In this document: positions 1 to 10,319 of the stretch, piece after piece
Numbering within the stretch: position 1 is the first letter of the stretch
Layout of the letters: each line of letters begins with the position of its first letter
Assembly: GCF_030272615.1 (NCBI RefSeq)
Contig: NC_081409.1
Coordinates: 879,253,220-879,317,219 of the forward strand
DNA length: 64,000 nt
Direction: 5' to 3'
Source: Cryptomeria japonica
Lineage: Eukaryota; Streptophyta; Pinopsida; Cupressales; Cupressaceae
Program-made: the position numbers and the translations under genes
Notes under the pieces: generated by a model
What the model was told of the DNA's origin: nothing
Database searches by the model: none
Seen by the model: only the letters and a program-made list of their open reading frames with translations

Positions 1-1100
1 GGTTAATGAAGGCGAAATGTCTACCGAGTAAAGTTTAGTATTTACCGAGTTACAACCAAGTTATGATAGTGCGCATGGGATGGATAAAAGCATTATTTAA
101 TGAAGGACAATGATTAGCTAGAAATGTATAAATGATTGGTATGTCGTGTATGAAGTTTGTTAAGGATCTATGGCAAAGGAAAATTGGCAGAAAGATCTAC
201 AACATAGATTGAACTGCAATAACCTTATGTAAGTTCCAAGAAGGGAATGCAAGTCCCAAGGTAAGGTTAAATGTTTTCAGATCGAAAGGATACATTGAAC
301 CTAGTCATGTTTGAAGATTTGATGGCTAAGATTGATCATGGGAAATGTGATCAAGGAGATTTAGCGGTTAGCAATTATTTATAAATAAGGAATTGTTGAT
401 AAACAATGTATGCGGGCAAGTGTATGCACGGGGATGCTACATAGTGATTACCGAGCACAAAAGCTTGAAGACCTATTTGAATAACAGAGTAGAGAGCCCA
501 GTAGAGGGACAAGATAAGTCCTATGACTAGATTGTTTCGAGCAAATAAGAATCTTCTTTATCATTTTATATGTGAAGTTGCAGATAGATTTTATTACTGT
601 TATTTTGTAAGTGACAAAAAATCTCTTAACCGAGTGGACTTAACTGTCTTATATGTAAACCCTCTAGCAAGGTAACATTCTAAGAGTGTTTGAAATCCTT
701 TAACAAGGTCACTTCTAACAAAGTGAAGATCCTAATAGATCTGAGGGAAATCCCTTAACTGGGTCACATCTAGCAATGTGTTTGTAATCTTTAACAGGAT
801 TTTCTTTTAACCGAGCATACTCTAGAAGAGTATATTTCTTAGTGGGTCTGAAATCCCATAGTGGTTTTTCCCTATTTGGGTTTCCACATTAAATCTGGTG
901 TTATGAGTATTGTTATGATTATGTGTTCTTAAGTTTGCATGTTTAACAGTTTTTGGTTAAGTTGTTGAAGTATAAGTTACCAAGGTTGAATCTATTGATT
1001 GTATGGAAGTTTAAGTTTGTATGATTCACCCCCCCCCCCCCACCCTCTCATCTTGTTAGCTATTGGCATATGTACTTTACATCAAGTAACAGAACTAACA
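1..1100 (+). repeat. LTR E1, 3' portion (Sirevirus-like copia)
   Basis: This is the right-hand part of a long plus-oriented LTR that begins before the window. It ends in ...ACTAACA at 1100. Just inside the end (1023-1050) it has the GATTCACC(C)nTCTCA tract also seen near the 3' ends of the H, B, E2 and E3 LTRs. The segment 600-880 has loosely repeated phrases of the type TTAACCGAG/TTAACTGGGT every 25-40 bp. The LTR splits the copia integrase reading frame of fragment X, which resumes at 1101. Whether this is a solo LTR or the end of a full element cannot be seen. Confidence 0.75.
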
Positions 1101-2385
1101 CCCACATCATCCTTAAAAAATCATCAGTAAACAACATGAAATATTTGTCACCATAAAAACTTCTAGTCCTCATAGGACCACATAAGTCAGTATACACAAA
1201 ATCTAGAATATGCTCAGAAGAAAAATATTTACTCTTAAAAGAAGATGTAGTCATCTTACTCAATTGACATTCTTTACACATCATATTGTCTGGTTTAACA
1301 ATTTGTGGCATACCTCTCACCATACTAGACTTGCTAACCTTAACTACGTTATAAAAGTTCACATGACAAAACCTTCTAGGCCATAATCAACTATCTTCAA
1401 TCTTAGCAACCAAACAATTGTTTACACTAGCATTCAGATGGAATAAGTTGCCTTTAGTTTGTTTACTAGTAGCAATTAATTCTCCTTTGCATCCTAAGAT
1501 CCTGCACACTCCATTTTTAAACTCAAGATGATAACCTATGTCTTTCAACTAACCAACACTCAATAATTTATGTTTCAAACCTTCAACCCAATATACATCA
1601 TCAACATTACTTTTACCATTCAAAGAGATATAACTTTACCTTTTACCATACAAGGTGAATTTTTCCCAAAACTTACTACACCACCATCAAATTATTCAAG
1701 AGAAATAAACCCATTCTTATCACCGATCATGTGGTGTGAGCAACCACTGTCAATAATCCATTCATCACTATTGTCCATGTGAGATACTAAAGCTTTCTTA
1801 TAAGATAGATCTTCCTTAATAGAAACAAAAACAATCTCCTCATTGTCTTCATCCTCAGATTCCCCATCAGTGACATCTTCATCAACTACAACGTAGCACT
1901 ATTTCTGTCATTTTCCCTTATATTTTCTAAAATTTTCCTTTTGATCACTATTAGGACAGTTTATAGCTATATGTCTTATCTTGTTACAAGAGAAACACTT
2001 AAGAGGAAGCTTGCCTTTGTACTTACCAGTGCCTCTAGGAAGTCTTTTTTCCAATAGAGCTTCAATTTCTATTAGATTATCTTCATCATCCACATCAGCT
2101 TTACTACTGCCATGATGACTTGACCTACATTCATGACTATGACAAATATATATCCCTTTTCTCACCGGTACACTAGATATAGATGCTTTGAAAGCAGATT
2201 TTGTCTTAGGTACATAGTTATCAAAACTATTCAACTCAAAAGTAGTGAGCTTACCAATCAAAGAATCAATAGTAACCTTATCATTATTGACTGACCTCAA
2301 CTCTTGAATAGAAGAAACTCTAATGGCATATGTAGGTAATAGGGTTCTAAGAATTTTACTCACCATAGTGTCTTCTTCTATAGTG
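1101..2385 (-). pseudogene. Copia gag-protease-integrase fragment X
   Basis: This is a broken minus-strand Ty1/copia polyprotein. Read from right to left it shows the end of gag, with one knuckle CFSCNKIRHIAINC near 2000-1960 whose usual Gly is Arg. Next is an aspartic protease with the motif WIIDSGCSHHM near 1750, then the linker before integrase, and then the integrase start with CKECQLSKM and a first-Asp context DLCGPM near 1180. Stops and frameshifts interrupt it. The frame continues to 1101 and is cut there by LTR E1; on the right it is cut by the LTR of element T at 2386. It is closely related to element H, and unlike H it keeps the zinc knuckle and protease active site, so it is a useful reference for what H lost. 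Confidence 0.85.
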
Positions 2386-2846
2386 TGAGATTTTTCCAAG
2401 ACCAAGAGCTCAATGAAAAGTACAAAATAGAGAGACAAAATAGATGATAGGAATAAACTGTATTCTATCAAGATGAAAATACTGATCAAATGGATCAACA
2501 ATCGTTATATACAATGAATATGATCCTGCTTATATATGCAAGGCTATATGGATATGTGAGTACACAAACATGACATGTGTCTCAATGAGAAACAAGGGTA
2601 GGTGGGAAATAGGTGTGGTAGGTAGGAGAAATAATGTAATATTCCCCATGAGGTGGATCACCCACCGAATGTGGAATATAACAGCAAGATAAGACCACAA
2701 AAGGTGGAAATTATCCTACACACACTATCCCAATGTGGCACAAACACCCAAGTGTCTCATACCCAAACTACTATAAAATGCATGTACCTAAGTAAACTTA
2801 AGTAAGGTTTTATAATATCCAACATGAATAAATAATTACACCAACA
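2386..2846 (-). repeat. LTR of copia element T (3' LTR)
   Basis: On the minus strand this 461-bp block begins TGTTGGTGTAATT at 2846 and ends ...AAAATCTCA at 2386. A TATA-like ATATATAAG lies near 2530-2540. To its right (2847-2858) is a G-rich polypurine tract on the minus strand, which marks it as a 3' LTR with the body to the right. On the left it abuts the gag of fragment X, so T inserted into X. Confidence 0.7.
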
Positions 2847-3310
2847 CCCCCCCCCCCTTAGTGCAACTTAGGGGAATTCACTTAAGTCTACAATGCAACT
2901 AAGCAATTTAAGATGGGTCCCGAAAGCAAGGCCATGTTAGGTACACATGTACAAATGCACACAAACCAAAGCAATATCTCATAAAGAAGGGAAAGAGAGA
3001 AAAAACCAATGGGAAAAAACCCTCCTCCAAAAAGAGATGAAAACTATATACATAGAACTCTCATAGAAGTATGGGAAGGACAAAACTCCATGTGAGGAAA
3101 AAGTCCCCCCCCCACATATGAGAGAAGAAGAAGAGAGATTAGGTAGCCCCCCCTCAATGTAGAATCTACACCAATTATATAATCTTGATGATGTATGAAG
3201 AAACTGCTCCATGAACATCAAACAACATTCCCCCCTTAGGAAGAAAAAAAACCAAAGGTGTATCCATGAAGTCTCCCCAATCATGAAGGGAAGATGTAGG
3301 AAAAAAAACT
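2847..3310 (-). other. Element T 3' internal region with polypurine tracts
   Basis: This is non-coding sequence just inside the T 3' LTR. On the minus strand it has the primary polypurine tract next to the LTR (2847-2858) and further G-runs near 3108-3116, 3147-3154 and 3230-3240. No pol domain is present, so the rest of T is missing or outside recognition. The right edge, against LTR E2, is approximate. Confidence 0.5.
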
Positions 3311-4560
3311 CATGATAGAAGGAGATGGTTGCGATAGAGATCCACGTTGATTTAGGTATTGCAGTTTGGAATGTATGCTTATGACATTATAATGAGTCTA
3401 TGACAAGAACTACATCATGTTTGGAGAACCTGAAGTCATGTTTGTAATTGACTATTGTATATTCAGTGTAGGGTTTGAGAACCAGTAACAATATCTTTAA
3501 CCGATGATGCTTTATGATTTGGCGATGAATATTTTCATGTTCTTAACTTAGTGGTAATGTGTCAGAATCCATTTGAATGGATAAGATGTTGTTTGAGCAT
3601 GATCAAGGAGCAAATTTCTTTGAAAACAGCGAAGTCCTTAGCAGAATGTGATAAGGGTTTGCCAACTTATCAGATCAATGTGTGGTGATGTGTTATGATC
3701 ATTCAACGGTTGTAATTATCTTGAAATTTGTTGTAATGATATGTATGATGAACTGTAATGATTTATAATGATTTGATATGATCTATGATGTAAATTCATT
3801 GTAAGTTAGGGTTATGTAACCGACTGAGTTGAAAAATGTATTTAGGTCAAGTTTGAGAAGGTTTATTATGTCGGTGGTCTAAGAAGGAGTGTGTTGAACT
3901 AGATTGAGGTGCCTGCATGTGTGAAGTAGATTGGAGCTGAAATGGATATGTGATAGAAAGTAGAAAGTGTTGTGATCAGATCATTTACCTATTGTTCCCT
4001 AACAATTACAGCAGTATTTAAATCCCTTAACCGGGTAGGTCATAACAGGTCTGATATTGTAAATCCCTTCACTGGGTGGCTCATTAACTTGAGTTTAAAT
4101 CCATTAGCAAGGTTACTCCTAACAAGATAGAGATCCTAACAAGGTTGAGGTTAAAATCCCTTCATCGGGTGACTCCTAGCAGGGTCTTCTCTTAATCGGG
4201 CATTATTGTAAAGCTCCTAATTGGGTTAGGCCTTTAACAGGGTGCATTCTAAAAGAGTCAAAATTTTGTGGGTACCAATTCCCATTGTGGTTTTTCCCAT
4301 TTGGGTTTCCATGTGAAAAATATCAATGTTCATATGGTTTTTGATTTTTTTATGTGTGGATTTGATATCATTACATTTTTTACATGTTGATGAACACATG
4401 AATGAGTAGTTTGGTAAATCTAGTTTAAGTGATTGATTGAGTAGTTGTCGGTACTAGATATGAACTATTTTTGAGAAGTATTTGCATATTGGTAAAAGAT
4501 TTCAGTTTATTGTTATTACTGATTCACCTCCCCCCTCTCAGTAATAACCGGATCCTCACA
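3311..4560 (+). repeat. LTR E2 (Sirevirus-like copia)
   Basis: This is a plus-oriented LTR-like block ending ...CCTCACA at 4560. GATTCACCTCCCCCCTCTCAG lies at about 4521-4541 and a GGTTTTTCCCATTTGGGTTTCC-like stretch near 4290. The segment 4020-4260 holds repeated phrases such as CTTAACCGGGT and CTAACAAGGTT, as in E1. No primer binding site follows and no target-site duplication was found. The left boundary is uncertain. It is probably a solo or truncated LTR inserted next to the gypsy remnant at 4561. Confidence 0.55.
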
Positions 4561-5998
4561 ATAACAGATCTTCCCCCTAGAGATGAAGCATTCATTACAT
4601 ATGATAGCCCCTTTCCTAATCACAAATATTTTTTAGAGAAAGAAAATGAAATTATTAGAAATTTCATTGATTCTCTTATTTCTCAAGATGTATTCTTAGA
4701 GAAAAAAGAACCTAGTTAAGTCAATACCATTCATGCTTCTAGTTATGAGAATCCTAGACCTAAAAAACCTCCTAATATCCTACAAATTGTAAAAAACATA
4801 TGTGAAATAAGTAATATGGAAAGGGAACTAGAGAGAAAATATGGTTCTAAACTACATCATTCATTTAATGTTGGCATCAAAAAGAAAGATCCCAATGTTC
4901 TTTTCACCTCCCTTCCTTCCCCGCCTCATTCTACGAAACATATTGATAGGGAACCTAATCTTGTGAAAAAGCTTCATGATATCTTAGCTAAGATTTCCTT
5001 TTGGGATTTAATTCAAACTTCACCATCATATCATAAGTTAATCCAAGAAGCCTTCCAAAGGGTTATTCCTCATCCTTCTTCTAAATCAGATGATATCACA
5101 TTCTCACAAGATGAATTGCCTTCTATAGAGGTTAAAAATAGAGATGATAATGGGTCAGCTCTTAACATTTGTTGTGTTGACTTATTAGATAGGATAAATT
5201 GGGATTATTCTTCTATTCAACCCAATCATCTTGGTGTGCGTGTCTTTGATAATGCCCTAGAGAGTCACTTGGTATAGTCATATTACCTATTAAAGTAGGG
5301 CCCATGACGTTGCCTATTCCTATTCATGTCATGTTGAACCATCTTAATTATAACCTTCTTCTAGGTAGAATGTGGATTCATGCTATGAAAGAAGTCCCTT
5401 CCATGTCCTTCATCACATAATCAAATTCATATATAACAATGAACTTCACTCAATAAACATTGATTCTAGTCCTTATAATTTCACTTATGATGAAGTAGGA
5501 TATATTCCCCCCTTTAGAACTATGATTCCTTTAGCAACACCATCTCCTATAAATAATGCTTCTGGAAAAAAAAATTGGGGTACAAGAGAATTTACACCCT
5601 CCTCCAATGGATACAAGACCCCTCAATCTATGATTGAAGCCTCCGCAAAGCATTTTGTGTCTTTTATCCAAGCTTCTAAACCAATTTTGACTTCTCCTTC
5701 TAACACATGTCTTGATAGGAGGAAATAAAATGGACGAGTTCTAAGATGTGTGCAACAAAGTCTTGAAAGTCATGAGATCACGCTTTCCTTTGCCAACATC
5801 TTCTTCTCTATTGTCTTGTAAATCCACACCTTCTCATTCTAATATTAAGTTACAACAAGAAAATGTGTTGACCAATCTTGTAAATTCCAACTTAATATCT
5901 TCTCTTTGTCCTAAACAAAGATGAAAACATAAACAACATTCTCAAAGTTCTTATTTTTGTAAATATCATCAAACCCATGGCCATTCTATTAATGTGTG
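4561..5998 (+). pseudogene. Decayed gypsy protease-region remnant
   Basis: Three plus-strand pieces (to 4719, 4816-5277, 5372-5728) separated by stops and frameshifts join into one gypsy-like protein. The middle and third parts match the protease region of element Z. SALNIC near 5155-5175 corresponds to the protease active-site region of Z, but the Asp-Gly-Gly is replaced by DNGSALNIC. IVILPIKVGPM and NLLLGRMWIHAMKEVPS follow, as IVTLPVQVGPI and NMLFGHPWIHTMQVVPS do in Z. After it, near 5960-6000, is a knuckle-like CKYHQTHGHSINVC. No RT or integrase is seen. It may be part of element P, but that link is not proven. Confidence 0.65.
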
Positions 5999-6908
5999 TG
6001 TTAGACAGCTCATATAACCGGTAGACGACTGAGAGGGGGTGTGAATCAGTTGTCAATAGATTATAGAACTTTAAGTATTAAAACCTTATTACTGGAATGC
6101 ATAAACCAAATACCGAAATAGAAGATATAGCAGTTAAGTACAAATATAAGCCATGAAACATTTACCAACCATCCACAAAAGATAACACCAAGATTTGTAC
6201 ATGGAAAATTTGGTAAAGGGAAAAACCACGATGGGAAGCCTACCCATATTCAAATAATACTTCTGCAGTAGGTATGTGATTACAAAAAGAGGGGCATGCA
6301 CATGCAGGAAGGCCAACAACCTAGAGCACACTGCTCATCACAAAAGGAGCCTCACTGACTACAAAATAAATCCAGACAACGATCCGGAAAGAAGAATGAA
6401 CTGCAAGAATAACATCTTCTATGCTTGAGTATAGTTCCAGTTAAGCTCAGTACTGGAGGTCTTAAACCTCTTTTACAAACCCAATTCGATCACCTATGAT
6501 ATACCAAAACCTCTGCATATGATTACATCATTATTGGCACATAGATAATTGCATAATCCCATAACCCATGATCTACAAAGAGATCTTACATCATATATAC
6601 CAACCTAGGACCTAAACAAGTAGGTTGGCCACCTAAAAGATAATACAATAAATTTATTACATAAACCCATAAACAAATGATCATCCAAGTTGTCTTGGGA
6701 CCAAAACAACATAAGCCATTCAATAAATCCAACCAGTAATGCATCGGTAAAATCATCCAACACGTTACATAAACTAGTCCATAACCTAATAGAATAAGAC
6801 CGGACCCAAAATAGGTCACCATAAACCAAATCCAACACCACCAATCAACATGAACATGAACAAGATAACCAACAACATCCCACGAGCCATCTAGAAGTTG
6901 CACCAACA
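5999..6908 (-). repeat. LTR E3, related to the B-family LTR
   Basis: On the minus strand the block begins TGTTGGTGCAACTTC at 6908 and ends ...GAGCTGTCTAACA at 5999. It has the minus form of the terminal tract (ACTGAGAGGGGGTG) at 6028-6042. A segment near 6295-6355 (GCACATGCAGGAAGGCCAA and following) is shared with the LTRs of B and B2. The 5-bp flanks differ (GTGTG left, CTACT right), so no target-site duplication supports these exact ends. Confidence 0.6.
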
Positions 6909-7125
6909 CTACTTATCAAGTGCATCAAAAGATCTTCAACAAAGATCTCCCAGTAAAACCCTTAATGGTGACCAAGAGGCTTACTAGAGAAAATAATAGC
7001 ATCTGAGTCATCAAATCTTGAAGGTACTCCTACCTATTTATGAGATTTAAGAGTTAATGAAATGGCCCCCAATTATAGAGTAGGGGCGAGATCATCTTTC
7101 TAGGATCTAGTGACCCATGAAACAA
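6909..7125. other. Unassigned flank left of the trnE copy
   Basis: No coding feature or retroelement signature is recognised here. The stretch nearest the tRNA (about 7040-7125) could be mitochondrial flanking DNA transferred together with the trnE copy. I infer that only from adjacency. Confidence 0.3.
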
Positions 7126-7197
7126 TATCCCCTATGGGAATCGAACCCGTGTCTTCGACATGAAAAGATGATGTCCTAACCACTAGATGAAAGGGAC
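7126..7197 (-). tRNA. trnE: Mitochondrial-type tRNA-Glu(UUC) copy in nuclear DNA
   Basis: Read on the minus strand, this 72-nt segment starts GTCCCTTTCATCTAG and ends CCCATAGGGGATA. It has a D-loop TAGTGGTTAGGA, an anticodon loop CTTTTCA with anticodon TTC, and a T-arm GGGTTCGATTCCC. It matches the plant mitochondrial native trnE sequence as I know it, with a few changes of C-to-T or G-to-A type in the D-arm and near the 3' end. The cloverleaf looks foldable, including a wobble pair in the acceptor stem. No CCA is encoded. It lies next to a nuclear 18S copy and among retrotransposons, so it is most simply a nuclear copy of mitochondrial DNA and probably not expressed. Confidence 0.85.
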
Positions 7198-7307
7198 CCC
7201 CCCCCTTCTATATAATTCATCACCATAGAATAGTAGGGTTGGTAACAATATAATAGAGGGCCGAACCAATGGGTATAGATTCTATCATACCGAACCCCAA
7301 CAAGATT
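7198..7307. other. Junction between trnE copy and 18S copy
   Basis: This short AT-rich stretch begins with a C-run continuing from the tRNA 5' end. It holds no recognised feature. Somewhere inside it the organellar-like DNA meets the 18S-derived sequence. Confidence 0.4.
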
Positions 7308-7846
7308 AATAATTGCAATGGTCTATCCCCATCACGATGCAATTTGGAAAGATTTCCCAAACCTTTCAAGCCAGGGAGAAAAACTCGTTGGTTGCATCAG
7401 TGTAGCGCATGTGCAGCCCAGAACATTTAAGGGCATCACAGACCTATTATTACCTCAAACTTCCATGGCCTAGGAGGCCATAATCCCTCTAAGAAGTTGG
7501 TCGTGAAGGGGACCCTCCACGTAGCTAGTTAGCAAGTTGAGGTCTCGTTCATTAACGGAATTAACCAAACAAATCACTCCACCAACTAAGAACGGCCATG
7601 CATCGTCACCCATAGAATCAAGAAAGATCTCTCAATCTATCAATCCTTACTATGTCTAGACCTGGTAAGTTTCCCCGTGTTGAGTCAAATTAAGCTGTAG
7701 GCTCCACTCCTGGTGGTGCCCTTCCATCAATTCCTTTAAGTTTCAGCCTTGCAACCATACTCCCCCTGGAACCCAAACACTCTAATTTCTTAGAAGGTGT
7801 TGGCAAATTCCTTAGAGCAACATCCATCGATCCCTGGTCAACATCA

Positions 7847-7877
<31 letters not shown>

Positions 7878-7899
7878 ATCTTTGAGCCCCCAACTTTCA

Positions 7900-7935
<36 letters not shown>

Positions 7936-8877
7936 TGTAGTGGTTCATCTTCCATATATCCAAGAATTTCAACTCTGAAAATGAAATACGAATGCCCCCG
8001 ATAGTCCCTATTAATCATTACTCTAGTCCCAAAGGCCAACGGAACAGGACCAGACTCTTATCACATTATTCCATGCTAATGTATTCAGAGTGTAGGCTTG
8101 CTTTGAGCACTCTAATTTTTTCAAAGTAATGGCACTAGAACCATGACCCATCCAATTAAGGCCAGGAACATGCCACCGGCAGAAGGGACGTGAGGGCCAG
8201 TGCACACCAAGTAGGTGGACCGACAGTGACAACCCAAGGTCCAACTATGAGATTTTTAACTGTAACAACTTAAATATACACTATTGGAGCTGGAATTACT
8301 GTGACTACTGGCACTAGACTTGCCCTCCAATGGATCCTTATTAAGAGATTTAGATTGTACTCATTCCAATCACCAGACTCGATGAGCCTAGTATTGTTAT
8401 TTATTATCACTACCTCCCCATGTCAGGATTGGGTAATTTGCATGCCTGCTACCTTCCTTGGATGTGGTAGCCATTTCTCATGCCCCCTCTCTGGAATTCA
8501 ACCCTAATTCTCTATCACCTGTCACCACCATGGTAGGCCTTTATCCTACCATCAAAATTTGATAGGGCAGAAATTTGAATGAAGCATTGTCGGCATGAAG
8601 GTTGTGCGATCCGTTGAGTTATCCTGAATCATAGAAGTAGCAGGCGAGCCCACGCTAACCTTTTTCTAATAAATGCATCCCTTCCCAGAGCCAGGATTTG
8701 GTGCATGTATTAGCTCTAGAATTACTATAGTTATCCGAGTAGCAAAGTACCATCAAAGAAACTATAACTAATTTAATGAGCCATCTGTAGTTTCACAGTC
8801 TGAAATAGTTCATACTTAGACATGCATGGCTTAATCTTTGAGACAAGCATATGAATACTAGCATGATCGACGAGGTA
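7308..8877 (-). rRNA. 18S rRNA pseudogene (nuclear type, 3' truncated)
   Basis: The minus strand reads as plant cytosolic small-subunit rRNA. The 5' end is at 8877 (TACCTCGTCGATCATGC, normally TACCTGGTTGATCCTGC). Conserved blocks follow in order, including the 530-loop region near 8290 and the block around 7700 beginning AATTGATGGAAGGGCACCAC. The copy stops near 7308, so roughly the last few hundred nucleotides of 18S are missing. Substitutions are numerous even in universally conserved blocks (for example GCGGCTG reads as the equivalent of GTAGTCA), and many are C-to-T or G-to-A at former CpG sites. That pattern marks a methylated, non-functional copy. No 5.8S or 28S is in the window. Confidence 0.93.
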
Positions 8878-9800
8878 GCTTTCGGCCACGAGCGAGCCAC
8901 CCCAGGCCTCTACCAGAGAGACCATGAGGCAGACCCGCCCTCATGGGAAACCAAAATTAGAAAGCATGCGGCCCATCCTTGTGATCAAAAATTGTAGGGC
9001 CCCTACTATTCTAAAGAGAGCAGGGGTAGGTGATAGGTTTGAATGAGCCAGGGTGGGGGGGACTTGATAGGGTTGGGTGGGAATGAAGTACCGAAATGAT
9101 AGGAAATGTGGAAGGATCTCCAACCAACCCCCAAAAGTAGTTAGGGCAATCTGAAGAGGGTGGGGCATCGGCAAAAGGAGAAGCAATAGAAGCAGATCAA
9201 ATCCACTTGACTGAATTAGCTGGGTCAACTATATCCTCCCACTCTCCCAGTCGATGATTCTAGAACTTCCATAGAGCCCTTAAAATAGTAGGGGGGAGCA
9301 GGTTTCTCCGGCTATGGATTATTCCACCAATTGATTGTTCATGGCCCCCGACTATAGTTTAGTTGATTATTGTGCCTATCAAGATTCGAACAAGGAGACA
9401 TTAGAATTAAGATGGGAAGAGAGAACAAGGAGACATTAGAATTCTACTTTTTTTGGAAGCCTAACTCCATGAGTGTTCTCTTGGCAAGTATGTTGTTGGG
9501 AAGAAAGGATATGAGAATTTTATTTGAACCGAAAAGACATAATCATCGATCATGCTGCAAACCTGAATCAATTAGATTGATTTCATACGTAACATGCACC
9601 CACCCGATCACCTATCATTCCACTTGGTCATTTTTCTACATGGGAGCATCGCGTATAAAACCACAAAGATGAAGGGTTTTAGGTTTTAAATGGTTCCACG
9701 TGGGAGCATCGCATATGTATACTTATTTAGAAGATGGATTTAGAACCGGAATAGAAAGATAATAGAAGGATGGATTCTTCTTTGAGAAGGATCTCATCTT
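8878..9800. other. rDNA 5' flank and unassigned island DNA
   Basis: The first few hundred bases, immediately upstream of the 18S 5' end on the minus strand, are GC-richer and may be decayed external transcribed spacer. From about 9240 the composition changes. There is a short local duplication around 9395-9440 (AACAAGGAGACATTAGAATT twice) and TGGGAGCATCGC(G/A)TAT occurs at about 9642 and 9702. No coding gene is recognised. A mitochondrial origin for part of 9240-9800 is possible but unsupported. Confidence 0.35.
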
Positions 9801-10050
9801 TCAAATGTGTCTCAAAACATCATCAGATGTTGTTCATTCCCCTTTACTTATCCACTGCAGTATCCACTGAATAGCATGAATGACATATCCAAACCAAAGC
9901 ACACTGGAGCATACCAGATCAATATCATAATCCAACCAGTCTATTGGCTTACCAGAACCTACCGAAAGTTGGTAAACAACCAAAACAACTAGTGTTGACA
10001 TCAATGAAAAAACATCAATGCAACACATAATCAATTCCTCCAAGTTTCAA
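9801..10050 (-). repeat. Sirevirus-like LTR fragment E4
   Basis: On the minus strand the stretch around 10040-9985 (CATTGATG...TTGATGTCAAC and following) resembles the first 100 bp of the H LTR (start at 11638). Neither end is clean and no terminal TG or CA pair can be fixed, so this is a truncated fragment. Confidence 0.35.
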
Positions 10051-10319
10051 ATAGTGTCAAGAGTTGAAAACATAAATGCAACATTATATTAATTTAGGCA
10101 TGTTAAAAATAACATCTGACAATGAATGGCATATTCATCATGATCATTTAAAATAACATTCAAGTTCCTATTATGTTTCTCCTCACTTTGTGACGTCATT
10201 AGCCTACCTATTGGGGGCTCGTTGTCATTCATGGTGGTACAATTTCAGGTGCAATCATAATTAGTGAGCAACATAATAGTCTATTTATTCTTTCATCTAT
10301 GCTTTGGGGGTTAAAAATA
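10051..10319. other. DNA left of element H, possibly element P interior
   Basis: No feature is recognised. Removing H with one copy of its target-site duplication (AAATA left, GAATA right) joins this DNA to 28718 onward, so both sides belong to the locus H inserted into. Confidence 0.4.

Noticed and set aside
5999-6908. E3 as a clean solo LTR
   Set aside because: The flanking 5-mers GTGTG and CTACT do not match, so either the ends are misjudged or the DNA was rearranged.
7126-7197. Functional nuclear or chloroplast tRNA-Glu
   Set aside because: The sequence follows the mitochondrial form, not the cytosolic or plastid form, and carries changes in normally fixed positions.
8301-8507. ORF on the plus strand in the 18S region
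   Set aside because: It is the antisense of conserved rRNA sequence.
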